A DNA stretch of 64,000 nucleotides from Lysobacter sp. Root690 (GCF_001427785.1 NZ_LMHM01000017.1:208662-272661); one strand, 5' to 3'. Numbered from the stretch's first letter, positions 15,740 to 24,270 are shown. Translations and numbers: made by a program. Notes: generated by a model from the letters alone, not told the origin.

Positions 15740-17323
15740 ATGCTCAACATCCCCACGCCGTTGTTGCCCGAGATCTTCGCGACCCATGGCCGCTGGCTCG
15801 GCACCAAGCCGGCGATCGTCGCGCCGGACCGGAGCCTGGACTGGCGCAGCCTCGACGCGCATACCAACCGGATCGCCAACGCGCTGATCGCGAGCGGCGC
15901 GCGCCATGGCGATCGCATCGCGATGCTGATGTCGAACTGCATCGAGATGGCCGAGCTCATCGTCGGGATCATGAAGGCTGGCTGCGTCGCGGTTCCGCTC
16001 AATACCGCGGTCAGCGACGCCAGCGCGGCGGCGATGATTGTCGACGCGGGCGCGATGATGGTGTTCGCCACCGCCGATCATGCCGCGCGTGTGCAGCCGA
16101 TGGCGGGGGTTGCGCGGATCGAAGTCGAAGCGGTCGCGAGTTCGAGCGATGACCGTTCGAGAGATGGCGGATGGCAGGCGTACGCGGATTGGCTCGGCAC
16201 CGCCGATGTCGAGCCGCCGAATGTTCCGATCGCAGGCGCCGACCTGTGCAACATCATCTATTCCTCCGGCACCACCGGCGAGCCGAAGGGCATCGTGCAC
16301 AGTCATCAGGCGCGACTGCTGTGGGCCTACGACATTGGCCTGGCCCTGCGCCAGCATTCGGGCGCGCGCAGCCTGATCGTGACCGGGCTTTATTCGAACA
16401 TCAGCTGGGCGGCGTTGCTGGGAACCTGGCTCAGCGGCGGCACCGTGGTGCTGCGCCATGGTTTCGATGTGGCCGACACCCTGGCGACGATCGCGCGCGA
16501 GCGGATCACGCATACGGCGATGGTGCCGGTGCAGTACCAGCGGCTGCTCGATCATCCCGCGTTCGCGGCGACGGATCGTTCCTCGCTGCAAATGGTGATG
16601 AGCGTGGGCTCCTCCCTACCGTTGACGACCAAGGCGCGCTTGATCGAGACCTGCCGCTGCGATGTGGTCGAGGTGTACGGCACCACCGAAGGCATCCTCA
16701 CCGCATTGGCGCCGGAAGACGCGCAAGACCGGCTCGCCTCGGTCGGCAAGCCGCTGCCGGGCGTGCAGTTGTCGATTCTCGACGCGGACGATCGCCCGGT
16801 CGCGGCCGGGCAGGCGGGCGAGATCGTCGGCCGCAGCCGGTTCGCGATGGACGCGTACTGGCGCCGACCCGCGGCGACCGCCGAGGCGATATGGATCGAT
16901 GCCGATGGACGGCCGTGGCTGCGCACCGGCGATATCGGACGCCTCGACGACGAGGGCTATCTGTACATTCTCGATCGCAAGAAGGACCTGATCATCTCCG
17001 GCGGACAGAACCTGTATCCGGCCGATATCGAAGCGGTGCTGATGGAGCACGAGGACGTCGGCGAATGCGCGGTGATTGGCATCCCCAGCCCGACCTGGGG
17101 CGAATCGCCGCTGGCGTTGGTCGTGCTCAAGGATGGGGGCTCCAAGCAGCGCGGCGCCGCCGATGCCGAGCAGATCAAGGCCTGGCTCAATCAGCGCGTG
17201 GGCAAGCAGCAGCGCGTGGTCGCGGTCGAGCTGCGCGAGCATTTGCCGCGCAATCCCACCGGCAAGCTGCTCAAGCGCGAACTGCGTGCGCCGTATTGGC
17301 TGGATGCTCGGCCCGGGGCCTGA
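15740..17323 (+). CDS. Acyl-CoA synthetase (AMP-forming ligase)
   Basis: 527 residues from ATG 15740, with GGAG 9-10 bases upstream. Motifs of the acyl-adenylate family are complete: P-loop-like IYSSGTTGEPKG near residue 175, VEVYGTTEG near residue 310, LRTGDIGRLDD and the C-terminal LPRNPTGKLLKREL with its catalytic Lys. It adenylates a carboxylic acid and transfers it to CoA. The context (receptor and hydrolase upstream, MaoC hydratase nearby) fits activation of a fatty or aryl acid. The substrate cannot be told from sequence. Confidence 0.88.
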   Translation: MLNIPTPLLPEIFATHGRWLGTKPAIVAPDRSLDWRSLDAHTNRIANALIASGARHGDRIAMLMSNCIEMAELIVGIMKAGCVAVPLNTAVSDASAAAMIVDAGAMMVFATADHAARVQPMAGVARIEVEAVASSSDDRSRDGGWQAYADWLGTADVEPPNVPIAGADLCNIIYSSGTTGEPKGIVHSHQARLLWAYDIGLALRQHSGARSLIVTGLYSNISWAALLGTWLSGGTVVLRHGFDVADTLATIARERITHTAMVPVQYQRLLDHPAFAATDRSSLQMVMSVGSSLPLTTKARLIETCRCDVVEVYGTTEGILTALAPEDAQDRLASVGKPLPGVQLSILDADDRPVAAGQAGEIVGRSRFAMDAYWRRPAATAEAIWIDADGRPWLRTGDIGRLDDEGYLYILDRKKDLIISGGQNLYPADIEAVLMEHEDVGECAVIGIPSPTWGESPLALVVLKDGGSKQRGAADAEQIKAWLNQRVGKQQRVVAVELREHLPRNPTGKLLKRELRAPYWLDARPGA

Positions 17324-17656
17324 TCGGCGGCTGCATCCGCCCGAGGTGGTGCGGCAGTAGCTGGGCTGGCGCCGCGAACGGATCGGGCGGCGGTCCCGTG
17401 CGACGCTGTCCGCTTGAAGCAAGAGGTTTGCGATCTGCTTGCCATCGGTCGCGAATGCAACCGGCCCGCGCCGCGATGTCGCGCGCGTTCCGGACCGCGC
17501 GCCGGGGCCAGGCCCCGGCGGCGGCTTGCGCATGGCGAATCGCCGGACGCTTTCAGTCCGCGCCGTCGATTCGCTTGGCGCGTCGACGATCGAACAAGCC
17601 GGGCGTTACCGTCCGCATGCGGGGCGATCCCGCGCGCGACTCACGCCCGTGCAGGC
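17324..17656. other. 333-base intergenic region with a GC hairpin
   Basis: Lies between the ligase and the acidic-tail gene (convergent). It contains a perfect GC-rich hairpin, GCCGGGGCC at 17501-17509 and GGCCCCGGC at 17511-17519, with no T-run. No coding or other signal was seen. Confidence 0.4.
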
Positions 17657-17899
17657 TTATTCGTCCTCGCCTTCCTCTTCCTCTTCTTCGTCCTCGTCTT
17701 CTTCGTCCTCATCCTCGTACTGCTGGCCCAGCGAGTAGCGAATCCACGGCTCGCCCTCGGTGTGCTTGCCGGTGGCGATGGCAATGAGCACCCAGCCTTC
17801 GTCCAGCAACCGATTGACGTCCTGCACGCTGTCGGTCTCCTGGACCGTTCCGATCGTTTCCAAATCCACTGTGGGTGTTTCCTTGAGGGCGGCCGACAA
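17657..17899 (-). CDS. Small protein with poly-acidic tail, unknown function
   Basis: 80 residues from a TTG at 17899. The first 60 residues look folded (SVQDVNRLLDEGWVLIAIATG and WIRYSLGQQYE) and resemble small DUF1737-like domains; this is only a loose resemblance. The last 18 residues are DEDEEDEDEEEEEEGEDE, encoded by a low-complexity GAG/GAC/GAA tract. Such acidic tails bind basic proteins, cations or nucleic-acid-binding partners in other systems, but nothing specific can be said. It is on the same strand as the M13 peptidase upstream and could be its downstream neighbour in transcription. Confidence 0.6.
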   Translation of the reverse strand: MSAALKETPTVDLETIGTVQETDSVQDVNRLLDEGWVLIAIATGKHTEGEPWIRYSLGQQYEDEDEEDEDEEEEEEGEDE

Positions 17900-18014
17900 G
17901 GATAAATCAGCCGCGTGTCATGGGTAAGAACGCGGTGTCGTCGGCGCAGACCCGGCGAGCGGTCTCGGGAGGTCCGGGTCGGTCCGGACCACGGCGATCA
18001 TCGAGTCGAGGCGG

Positions 18015-20090
18015 TTACCAGATCGAGGCGCGTCGCTCGGGCGCTGCGAACAGTTTCGCCCCGGCGTCCACGTCGAACGCGTCGTACCAGGCCTGCAGAT
18101 TGCGCACTACGCCGTTGACCCGATACCGCGACGGCGAGTGATAACCGCGCTCGATGTCGGCGCGCAGCGAATCGTCGCTGTCGAGCGAGCGCCACAACTG
18201 CGCCCAGCCCAGGAAGAAGCGCTGTTCGCCGCTGAATCCGTCGCGCAGCGCGTGGGTGTCGATGCCGTGCGCCGCCGCATACAGGCGATACGCGTCCAGG
18301 GCCACGGTGACGCCGACCAGGTCGGCGAGGTTCTCGCCGAGGCTGCGGCGGCCATCCAGATGCGCGCCGGGCAGCGGCGCATACGCGGAGTACTGGGTTA
18401 CCAATACCTCGGTCTTCGCCTCGAACGCGGCGCGCGCGGGCGGCGACCACCAGTCGCGCAGATTACCGGCATCGTCGAAGCGCGAGCCCTGATCGTCGAA
18501 ACCGTGCGCCATCTCGTGGCCGAGCACCGCGCCGATCGCGCCGAAGTTGACCGCGCTGTCGGCGCCGGCGCTGAAGGCCGGCGCCTGCAGCAGCCCGGCC
18601 GGAAACGTCACCGCGTTGAGTTGCGGGCTGAAACTGCCGTCGACCGACTGCGGCGGCAGATGCCAGCGGTACGGTCGTTCCGGATCGTTGAGATACAGCG
18701 CATCGAGCTTGATTTGCGCGGCCTTGAGGCGATGGATATTGCCGATCGGATCGTTCGGCAGGATCTCGACTTCGGCGTAGTCGCGCAGGTCGTCGGGATA
18801 GCCCAGACGCAGCCCCATCCGCTCGATCTTCGCCAGCGCGGTCGCGCGCGTCGCCGGGTCCAGCCAGTCGGCCTTGGCGATGCGCGCGCGGAACGCCTGC
18901 TTCATGAAGGGCGCCATCGCCTCGACCGCGTCGCGATCGGCCGATTTGAAGAACTGCGCGACGTAGCGGGCGCCGACCAGTTCCGGCAGGTTCTGGCTGA
19001 CGAACTGGATGCCGCGCTCCGCGCGCGAGCGTCGGGTTTTCTGACCGGCCAGGGTGGTGCCGTAGAACTGGAAGCTCGCATCCTGGAACGCGGTCGGAAG
19101 CAGGTGCGCGTGGTTGTGGACCCAGTGGAAGGCCAGGTACGAACGCCAGGTATCCACCGGGGTCGCGGCGAAGATGGCCGCGCTGTCGCGGATGGCGGTG
19201 TCGGTGTTGAGCACCACGGTATCGACCGGGGGATACCCGCTGGCGGCGAGGAACGCCCGCCAGTCGAAGCCGGGCGCGTAGTCCGACAGTTCGGCGAACG
19301 GCATCGGGTGGTAGTTCAATGTGCGGTCGCGCAGCTGCTGCGCGTTCCATTGGACTTTGGCGAGCTTCGCCTCCAGCGCCAGGATCGCGGCGGCGCGGGC
19401 CGCGCCGTCGGCGATGCCGACGCGGGCGAAGGTCTGCGCGATGTAGTCGAGGTAGGCCGCGCGCAGGTTGGCGTATTGGTCGCTGCCGGTGTCGTAGTAG
19501 CCCGGGTTCGGCAGGCCGACGATGCGGCCGTTCGCGGTCTGCTGGTCCAGATGCAGCAGGCTCCGGCGCGTATCGCCGGCATCCAGGAACACGTAGCAGC
19601 CGACGATGGTGTGCGAGAGCGGGTGGGCCATGCGCTGCGCGACCTGGGCATGGTCGGCGATGGCCGCGATCGCATCGAGGTCGGCGCGGATCGGCGCGAT
19701 GCCGGAGCGGTCGATCGCCGCCACGTCCGCGTAGCTGGTGTACAGGTCGGCGAGCTTGTCGCCGCCCGCGGGTCGCGCGGCGGCGACTTCGATGATGGTC
19801 TTGATGCGCGCCTGCGTGCGCAGGAACATCGCGTTCAATTCGCCGTACTGCGCATAGCCCGCGGGCCGCGTGGCGGTGTCGATCCAGCCCTGATTGACGT
19901 ACTGGAAGAAGTCGTCGCCGGGTCGCAGCGTGTCGCTGATATGGCTCAGGTCGATGCCCCAGTCGGCGGCGGGCGTCGCCGCCGCGGCGAAGGCGTGACG
20001 GGTCGCCGCGGCCAAGGGCAGCAGCGCCAGCCCCATGCAGATCCGTCTGCGCTCGAGGGACAGGCTCGACGGTGGTTGGCGATCGCTCAT
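18015..20090 (-). CDS. M13-family (neprilysin-type) zinc metallopeptidase
   Basis: 691 residues from the ATG at 20090. A GTG at 20123 is in frame but lies inside a palindromic operator, so I reject it. The N-terminus SLERRRICMGLALLPLAAA is a twin-arginine-like export signal ending near AFAAAA, so the enzyme acts outside the cytoplasm. The zinc site is complete: His525-Glu-Met-Ala-His529 in GHEMAHGFDD and Glu586 in GENLADLVG. M13 enzymes cleave oligopeptides. The gene follows lanM2 on the same strand, with an operator between them. Confidence 0.9.
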   Translation of the reverse strand: MSDRQPPSSLSLERRRICMGLALLPLAAATRHAFAAAATPAADWGIDLSHISDTLRPGDDFFQYVNQGWIDTATRPAGYAQYGELNAMFLRTQARIKTIIEVAAARPAGGDKLADLYTSYADVAAIDRSGIAPIRADLDAIAAIADHAQVAQRMAHPLSHTIVGCYVFLDAGDTRRSLLHLDQQTANGRIVGLPNPGYYDTGSDQYANLRAAYLDYIAQTFARVGIADGAARAAAILALEAKLAKVQWNAQQLRDRTLNYHPMPFAELSDYAPGFDWRAFLAASGYPPVDTVVLNTDTAIRDSAAIFAATPVDTWRSYLAFHWVHNHAHLLPTAFQDASFQFYGTTLAGQKTRRSRAERGIQFVSQNLPELVGARYVAQFFKSADRDAVEAMAPFMKQAFRARIAKADWLDPATRATALAKIERMGLRLGYPDDLRDYAEVEILPNDPIGNIHRLKAAQIKLDALYLNDPERPYRWHLPPQSVDGSFSPQLNAVTFPAGLLQAPAFSAGADSAVNFGAIGAVLGHEMAHGFDDQGSRFDDAGNLRDWWSPPARAAFEAKTEVLVTQYSAYAPLPGAHLDGRRSLGENLADLVGVTVALDAYRLYAAAHGIDTHALRDGFSGEQRFFLGWAQLWRSLDSDDSLRADIERGYHSPSRYRVNGVVRNLQAWYDAFDVDAGAKLFAAPERRASIW

Positions 20091-20102
20091 GCGCGCGGCT
20101 CT

Positions 20103-20124
20103 TGTGACTACAGATGTAGTCACA
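20103..20124. promoter_or_regulatory. BlaI/MecI-type operator
   Basis: A 22-base perfect palindrome: arms TGTGACTACA at 20103-20112 and TGTAGTCACA at 20115-20124 around GA. The centre ACTACA-N2-TGTAGT matches the BlaI/MecI repressor consensus (TACA-N2-TGTA core). It lies 13-34 bases before the preferred start of the M13 peptidase. No BlaI-type gene is present in the window. Confidence 0.65.
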
Positions 20125-20178
20125 CTAGCACGATGCGAGGCCGCGGCAACGGACCGAAGCCGTCGCGTCGGCCGCGCT

Positions 20179-23019
20179 TCAGGCCATCGCCACCCGTCGT
20201 TCCAGCAGCAACGGCGAGGCCAGTCCCGATTGCGGATGCATGCGGTTGAGGCCGTGGATCGCGCCTGACAGGCCGGTCATCAGACCCGGGGTGAACGCGG
20301 CGCGGGTCAGGCCGCCGACCATGCCGCGATGTTCTTCGATCGAGGAAACGATCTGCGCGGTGGCCTCGTCGGGATCGGTCGCGCACTGCTCCGGATCCAG
20401 CGCGGCCGCGGTGATCAACAATTCGCGCAACGACATATCGCCGTGGCACAGGGTGTGGCTGGTGCCCCATTGATCGCGCACGGTGGCGACCGCGCGGCGC
20501 ATGGTGCGCAAATGGCGCGGGCCGCGCGTGCGCGCGTACAGATCGCAGGCGCTCAGGCCGATGCCGACGCTGCCGTGGCACCAGGTCGGGAAGTTGAAGC
20601 TGCCGTCGACCTCGCGCGAATCGACCCAATTGCCGAGGGTTTCGTCGTAGCACGATTCCTGGAAGGCGAAGGCCGCGTCGGACAACGCACTCCAGCGCGC
20701 GCGCTGCGTTGCGTCGCCGGCTCCGGCCAGGACCAGCCGCGCCAGCGCCCAGGCGATGCCGGTGGCGCCGTGGGAAAAGCCGTTCGATGGCCGCGGCGAT
20801 CCGCTGGTCGGCCAGCGCGCGCCGCGTTCGTCGACGATCGCGCCCGCTTCCAGCCGCTGCGCCGCGCGCGTGGCCAGCGCGGTCCAGCGCGCGTCGCCGG
20901 TCGCTTCGGCCAATCCGAGCAGCGGCACGATCGCGCCGGCGGCGCCGTCGATGATGTCGAAGTGCTCGTCGTCGTCGAAACCGCGTTGTTCCAGCGCCTG
21001 CGCGCTGGCGATCGCGTGCGGCAGCAGTTCCGGCCGTCGCAGCAGATCATGCAGGGTCAGCCAGGTCCACACCTGCGAGGCGTAACCGGTGAAGCCGCCG
21101 ACCTTGTCGGGCACGTCGATCGCTTCCATCGCGATCTGGCTTTGCAGCGCGCCTTGCAGCGCCTGTTCGACGCCGTCGACCGGATCGGCGCGGCCGTGCT
21201 GGACTTCATGCTGATAGCCGGCCAGCACCACGGCGACGCCGCCGAGCCCGAAATACAGATCGGCGCGCACCGGCTGCACCAGCCAGCCGCCCTGGGTGAT
21301 CTCGGGCGTGATCCAGGTGGTCGAGCCGTCGTCGCCGCGCACCGATAGCCGCAGCAGTCGCGCGATCGCCTCGGCCGCGAGCTTGCGCCGGCGCGTTTCG
21401 AGCCGGTCGCGATGCGGATGGCGGGCGACGTAGCGATGGCCGCTGCGCTCTTCTTCGCGATCGCGCATGCGTTGATTGAGGTCGGTGGCGACCAGCGCGC
21501 TGCGGATCGTCAGTTCTTCCAGATCGCTGCGCATGCCGCGCCAGTCGGTCAGCACGCCGTCGATCCGATCGGCGCTCAGCGGTTCTACGAAGATCGGCAC
21601 GTCGCCGTATCTGAGCGCATCGATCTCCGCCAGGATGTCGATGTCGCTGGAACGTTCGTTGGGCGCCATGATCGCGTTGCGTTCGAACAGGTCGCGCGCG
21701 CGTTCGATCGCCTCGGCTTCCTTGTGCAGCGAGGCCGGGTGCCACAGCATGCGTCCGACTTCCACGTAGGCGCGAGTGGTGCGGCGGATATCGCGCACCT
21801 TGCAGCCTTCGAAACCCGCGAGCAGCGGCGCGAGTTCGCCGGCATTGTCGAGTTGGCGCAGGCGCGCGGTGCTGGCGAGGAAGCCCTCGCTGATTTCGTC
21901 CCAATAACGCGACACGTCCGGCCGCGGGCTGGGGTGGTTCTGGGCGACGTCGACATCGACTTCCACGACTTTCAATCGCGCCTGGGTCGTGCCTTCGTCG
22001 ACGATGGTCGGCGCGCGCACCTTGGGCTGCTGATCCGGCAATGCGCCGGCGGCGGACATGTCGACGCCTTCGAAGCCGAGCGCGCGGGTGCGGAACGGCA
22101 CGATCCCGGTACGCAGCACCGAATTGCGGATCAGCGACTGGGCGAAATCGAAGGCCTGGCCGTAGGGCGTGGGCGCCGCGGCGGGCACGATCTCGAACAG
22201 GCTTTCGACGTCGATCACCACCGGCACCGGGCCGACCGCGATCAGGTTTTCCAGATGGATGTCGGTGCCGCCGAGCAGACGCAGCACCGCGAGCCAATGG
22301 CCCAGGCCGCGATAGAAGGTGCGTAATTCGTCGTCGTTGTCGCAGTAACGATGCCTGGCGAACGCGGCCCAGCCATAGCGGTCGCGGTCGATCACCGCGG
22401 GCACGTAGACGCGATGGGGTTCGTCGCCGAACACCTGCGAAAGGAAATTTTCGAGTGCGGCGTCCACGCGCAGCGAGCGCGGCTTGTACATGATCGCGCC
22501 GCCGTGCAGCGACAGCTTGGCGACGGTCTGGCCGCCATCGTGCAGATCGCCCTGGCCGAGTGAAAACCCGGTCAGTTGTCCGGCCGGGCCGTCGAGCAGC
22601 GGCGTCAGCAGATCGCGGTCGGCGATGAAGCGTTCGACCAGCAGTTCGATCGCGTGGCGTTGCTGATCGAGCGCGCGCTGCAATCGCGCGCGCAGCGGTG
22701 GATAGCGGCGGTCGAGGTGTTCGGTGAACGGAGGCAGCACGCAGTTGCCGACGAACTGGGCGAAGCGGCCGGCATCGTCTGGCGCGGTGAGTTCGCCGGC
22801 GCGTTGGGCCGCATGCAATTCCAGCAGCAGGACGCGATTGAGTTTGAACCTGACGTTGTTGTACAGCGCCTCGTCGGCCGCGGCCTGGATCAGCGCGATT
22901 TCGGCGGGCGACAGCTGCGCCGAAAACATCGTGAGGCGGGCAGTGAAGGTGGCGCGCGCGGGCGCGGCGAAATGATCGATGATGCGGGCGAACGCATCGG
23001 TTGAAACCGTTTCGCTCAT
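20179..23019 (-). CDS. lanM: Class II lanthipeptide synthetase LanM2
   Basis: 946 residues. Dehydratase residues correspond one-to-one with LanM1: K179 in YKPRS, D253/H255/N258 in GTDIHLENL, and D270/E272 in VIDVESLF. The LanC-like cyclase follows, with HGATGIAW, the zinc ligand Cys814 in TWCHGS and Cys858-His859 in LCHGD. All appear intact. It is a clear homologue of LanM1 at 6485-9367 but substantially diverged, so it is an old or separately acquired copy. The precursor lanA2 lies 139 bases upstream on the same strand. Confidence 0.93.
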   Translation of the reverse strand: MSETVSTDAFARIIDHFAAPARATFTARLTMFSAQLSPAEIALIQAAADEALYNNVRFKLNRVLLLELHAAQRAGELTAPDDAGRFAQFVGNCVLPPFTEHLDRRYPPLRARLQRALDQQRHAIELLVERFIADRDLLTPLLDGPAGQLTGFSLGQGDLHDGGQTVAKLSLHGGAIMYKPRSLRVDAALENFLSQVFGDEPHRVYVPAVIDRDRYGWAAFARHRYCDNDDELRTFYRGLGHWLAVLRLLGGTDIHLENLIAVGPVPVVIDVESLFEIVPAAAPTPYGQAFDFAQSLIRNSVLRTGIVPFRTRALGFEGVDMSAAGALPDQQPKVRAPTIVDEGTTQARLKVVEVDVDVAQNHPSPRPDVSRYWDEISEGFLASTARLRQLDNAGELAPLLAGFEGCKVRDIRRTTRAYVEVGRMLWHPASLHKEAEAIERARDLFERNAIMAPNERSSDIDILAEIDALRYGDVPIFVEPLSADRIDGVLTDWRGMRSDLEELTIRSALVATDLNQRMRDREEERSGHRYVARHPHRDRLETRRRKLAAEAIARLLRLSVRGDDGSTTWITPEITQGGWLVQPVRADLYFGLGGVAVVLAGYQHEVQHGRADPVDGVEQALQGALQSQIAMEAIDVPDKVGGFTGYASQVWTWLTLHDLLRRPELLPHAIASAQALEQRGFDDDEHFDIIDGAAGAIVPLLGLAEATGDARWTALATRAAQRLEAGAIVDERGARWPTSGSPRPSNGFSHGATGIAWALARLVLAGAGDATQRARWSALSDAAFAFQESCYDETLGNWVDSREVDGSFNFPTWCHGSVGIGLSACDLYARTRGPRHLRTMRRAVATVRDQWGTSHTLCHGDMSLRELLITAAALDPEQCATDPDEATAQIVSSIEEHRGMVGGLTRAAFTPGLMTGLSGAIHGLNRMHPQSGLASPLLLERRVAMA

Positions 23020-23113
23020 CGGATCTGCGAATCCTTGCGGTGGGACGGAACCGGTCGCGTTGCGCGATCGATCATTGGCGAGACGTCATTGATGAGAGCG
23101 TAACTGCTAAGAA

Positions 23114-23144
23114 CGCGCAGCCGCGCACGAGGCCCGGCTGCGCG
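23114..23144 (-). terminator. Hairpin between lanA2 and lanM2 (possible attenuator)
   Basis: CGCGCAGCCG at 23114-23123 pairs with CGGCTGCGCG at 23135-23144 over an 11-base loop. On the minus strand it is followed by TTCTT. It has the same position as the hairpin in cassette 1. Confidence 0.5.
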
Positions 23145-23158
23145 CGGTTATGTACAAC

Positions 23159-23368
23159 TCAGCAGCAAGCGCAACCGCCACCGTAGCTGCAGGTGGTCTT
23201 GCCGAGCGTGCCGCACGCGCCGAGCGTGGCGCGCATGTCGGTGTTGCCGAGCGCCGCTTCGGCTACGGCCTGACCTTCAATGTAGAGCGAACCGGCCGGA
23301 TTGGCCTGGCCGTCGATGCTGTCGGAACCGTTGAGCCAGCCGGACACGACGTCGTCATTGTTCTGCAT
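23159..23368 (-). CDS. Class II lanthipeptide precursor peptide (LanA2)
   Basis: 69 residues from ATG 23368, with AGGAGA just upstream on the minus strand. The leader has NPAGSLYIEGQAVAE (residues 23-37), like NPAGPLFIGGEYVES in LanA1. The C-terminal part carries C52, C60, C66, C68 and C69, with T54, T58, T59 and S61 as dehydration candidates and a Gly-rich stretch GGG before the last Cys cluster. A Gly-Ala cleavage motif of the double-Gly type is present at G50-A51, giving an 18-residue core that would begin with Cys; T43 and T48 lie just before it. It matches the start of the LanM2 operon. Confidence 0.8.
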   Translation of the reverse strand: MQNNDDVVSGWLNGSDSIDGQANPAGSLYIEGQAVAEAALGNTDMRATLGACGTLGKTTCSYGGGCACC

Positions 23369-23810
23369 TGCCCTATCTCCTTTTGGGGTTCATTTAGAAG
23401 CGCGAATTCGGACAAGCCCTTCCCCGGCTTGCGAGTCGAACCGTTCCGAATGTGGCGTATCAACGCATGCGGCGCCTGCATCCGGCCAAAGCTTTGCGAG
23501 TGTTGGCAGGACGCGCTTTTTGCGCCGCACGCGTACGCTGCGCGCGAAGCGCAATGTGCGTCAACTGTTATTTTGGTGGTGCGTTGCAGCACTTGCTGCG
23601 CGACTGAAACAAACTGTGATTGGCGTCGTAAGTGAACGCGTTACAGATTTGCTGAACAGGCGAATGCGGTTGCGCGAGGTTGTTCGAAGCGTCGATCGCG
23701 AGGCGGCGTATGCACCGCGTGGCGAGGTCGCCCCGTGTTTCGGTTGCCGGTTGAGAGACAGCCGGCAGAGCGAGTGCGCTGCCGGCGTGGACCGGATCAT
23801 CGGGCGTCGT
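23369..23810. other. 442-base intergenic region upstream of lanA2
   Basis: It must contain the lanA2 promoter (minus strand). I saw no good -35/-10 pair. The frames present do not look like genes. This AT content is a little higher than in the surrounding genes (for example ACTGTTATTTTGG near 23565). Confidence 0.4.
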
Positions 23811-24053
23811 TTACTGCACCGGACCGTAGTAAGCGTCGATCAAGGTCAGATACCCGTACACGTTGTGATCCACGGTGGGAGCGCAGCGCGATCGCGACAG
23901 GAATTCGTATACGCCGCCGCCGCTGTCGGACTGATAGATGCAGTGCCAGTACGATGCGGGAAATGCGGCGGCTCGTTCATTCGTTCCTTCGGCGACGGCT
24001 GCGCCCGAGAAACACAGCGCCATCAGTGCCGCTGCGATCGATAACTTGTTCAT
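23811..24053 (-). CDS. Small secreted Cys-containing protein, unknown
   Basis: 80 residues. The signal peptide is clear: MNKLSIAAALMALCFSGAAVA, ending at an Ala-x-Ala site. The mature part of about 59 residues has two Cys and several aromatic residues (WHCIYQSDSGG, YGYLTLIDAYYG), with a central acidic/Gly loop. No family is recognised. Two Cys in a secreted protein suggest one disulfide. It lies on the same strand as the lanA2 cassette, 442 bases before it. It could be independent. Confidence 0.6.
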   Translation of the reverse strand: MNKLSIAAALMALCFSGAAVAEGTNERAAAFPASYWHCIYQSDSGGGVYEFLSRSRCAPTVDHNVYGYLTLIDAYYGPVQ

Positions 24054-24270
24054 TGGCGAATTCCTTTTTCATGTGGGGATGCCGGACGGTCTGTCCGATT
24101 TCCCATCCTGGACAGACCTCGGCGTGCGCGCCATCGGAATTTTTCGCTTGGTAGACGCGGTGCCTGCTGGGCGATGACATCCCGTCGCAAATCGACCGCC
24201 GATCGCATCGATGAATCCGGGCGTTTGCCGGAGTCGAGCGATCGGGTGCACCAAGTTCTCGACGCGATGC

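Noticed and set aside
20091-20123. N-terminal extension of the M13 peptidase from GTG 20123
   Set aside because: The bases form a palindromic operator; the export signal begins properly at the later ATG.
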